From the NCBI RefSeq assembly GCF_001544375.1, contig NZ_BCQJ01000009.1, positions 1 through 64,000 on the forward strand: a stretch of DNA of 64,000 nucleotides, written 5' to 3'. Source of the DNA: Enterococcus canis NBRC 100695. GTDB lineage: Bacteria; Bacillota; Bacilli; Lactobacillales; Enterococcaceae. Each line of letters begins with the position of its first letter. The first letter of the stretch is position 1. The translations under genes and the position numbers were made by a program. Below are positions 63,699 through 64,000 of the stretch, in pieces. The notes beneath the pieces are model-generated. The model searched no databases and had not been told where the DNA came from. It saw only the letters and a program-made list of their open reading frames with translations.

Positions 63699-64000
63699 AT
63701 GAGGAGAGAACAAGAGAAAATTGAAAAACCAGTTACACGAGCAAAAAATCAAAGAATTTTTCGTATGACAGACATTCAACATTTTGGTGCAGAGTGTTAT
63801 TGTTTCCCTGTATTTGAAACAGTTTCTATTCCGGAAGAAAAGACGCGTATCCTTCGGCGTTTACGAAAATTTCGTGTTGATGGCAAAAACGTTGTAGAAT
63901 TTGAAGTATACATGGAAGGATTAGAGCGCAAACAGTATGAGAAACAAATCTTCCCGTTGAAAGCTATTTATCCAAATATCAAATGTGTAACCAATATCTA
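63699..64000 (+). CDS. Hypothetical protein, 3'-truncated by window edge
   Basis: ATG 63699 follows AAAGGAG at nine bases and runs open for 100 codons to the edge. It begins MRREQEKIEKPVTRAKNQRI and continues FRMTDIQHFGAECYCFPVFE; it is basic and soluble so far. No family recognised. It belongs to the plasmid-like segment. Confidence 0.6.
   Translation, partial: MRREQEKIEKPVTRAKNQRIFRMTDIQHFGAECYCFPVFETVSIPEEKTRILRRLRKFRVDGKNVVEFEVYMEGLERKQYEKQIFPLKAIYPNIKCVTNI

Overview
The window looks like a low-to-moderate GC Firmicute of the order Lactobacillales, most likely an enterococcus or a close relative. Pointers are an Mga-family regulator, split coaB/coaC with a PanT-type ECF S component, LmrCD/EfrCD-type ABC exporters, a potABCD operon with its own XRE-cupin regulator, T-box and THF riboswitches, and strong AAGGAGG-type ribosome binding sites. 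No rRNA operon, CRISPR array or intact insertion sequence was seen. The species cannot be named from sequence reading alone.

Layout. Positions 1-3.8 kb hold the start of an Mga-like regulator (cut by the window edge) and small membrane or DUF proteins. 4.1-7.2 kb holds an adenosylcobalamin-dependent ribonucleotide reductase with its cobalamin adenosyltransferase behind two NrdR boxes. 7.3-12.5 kb holds an AI-2E-type permease, a lipoprotein tyrosine phosphatase, a GNAT and an ECF sigma/anti-sigma pair. 12.6-14.0 kb is a decayed island beside tRNA-Gly(CCC): toxin-antitoxin remnants, a candidate type I toxin locus, an integrase tail and short repeats. 14.1-28.3 kb is housekeeping: split ThrE exporter, Smr-less MutS2, FumC, MetG, TatD-RnmV-RsmA, niacin S component behind NiaR-like operators, MsmK-type ATPase, methylglyoxal synthase and FolT behind a THF riboswitch. 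28.4-39 kb holds a heterodimeric ABC exporter, a CmpB-like protein, a secreted 3D-domain protein, GNAT, LURP-one and Cof-HAD proteins, Ung and Pta. 39-43.5 kb is a methionine ABC transporter (metNIQ) plus an M20 hydrolase under two consecutive T-boxes. 43.5-55.2 kb holds TsaE, an exonuclease, ClbS/DfsB, YjeM permease, ExoA, MurB, oxidoreductases and the coaB-coaC-panT operon. 55.6-59.95 kb is the spermidine/putrescine operon.

From about 59.98 kb the sequence becomes clearly AT-richer and plasmid-like: repeats, a RepA_N initiator pseudogene with three lesions, a decayed surface-protein tail, a strongly structured intergenic stretch with two miniature tRNA-like folds, then an intact RepA_N initiator followed by two small genes. 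This reads as an integrated plasmid or conjugative-element segment abutting the pot operon.

The genes fit an organism that scavenges vitamins and amino acids (three ECF S components, methionine and polyamine importers) and can make deoxynucleotides with imported B12. The least explained part is the structured leader before repA (61.85-62.12 kb), followed by the uncharacterised structured leader before mutS2 (15.49-15.60 kb).
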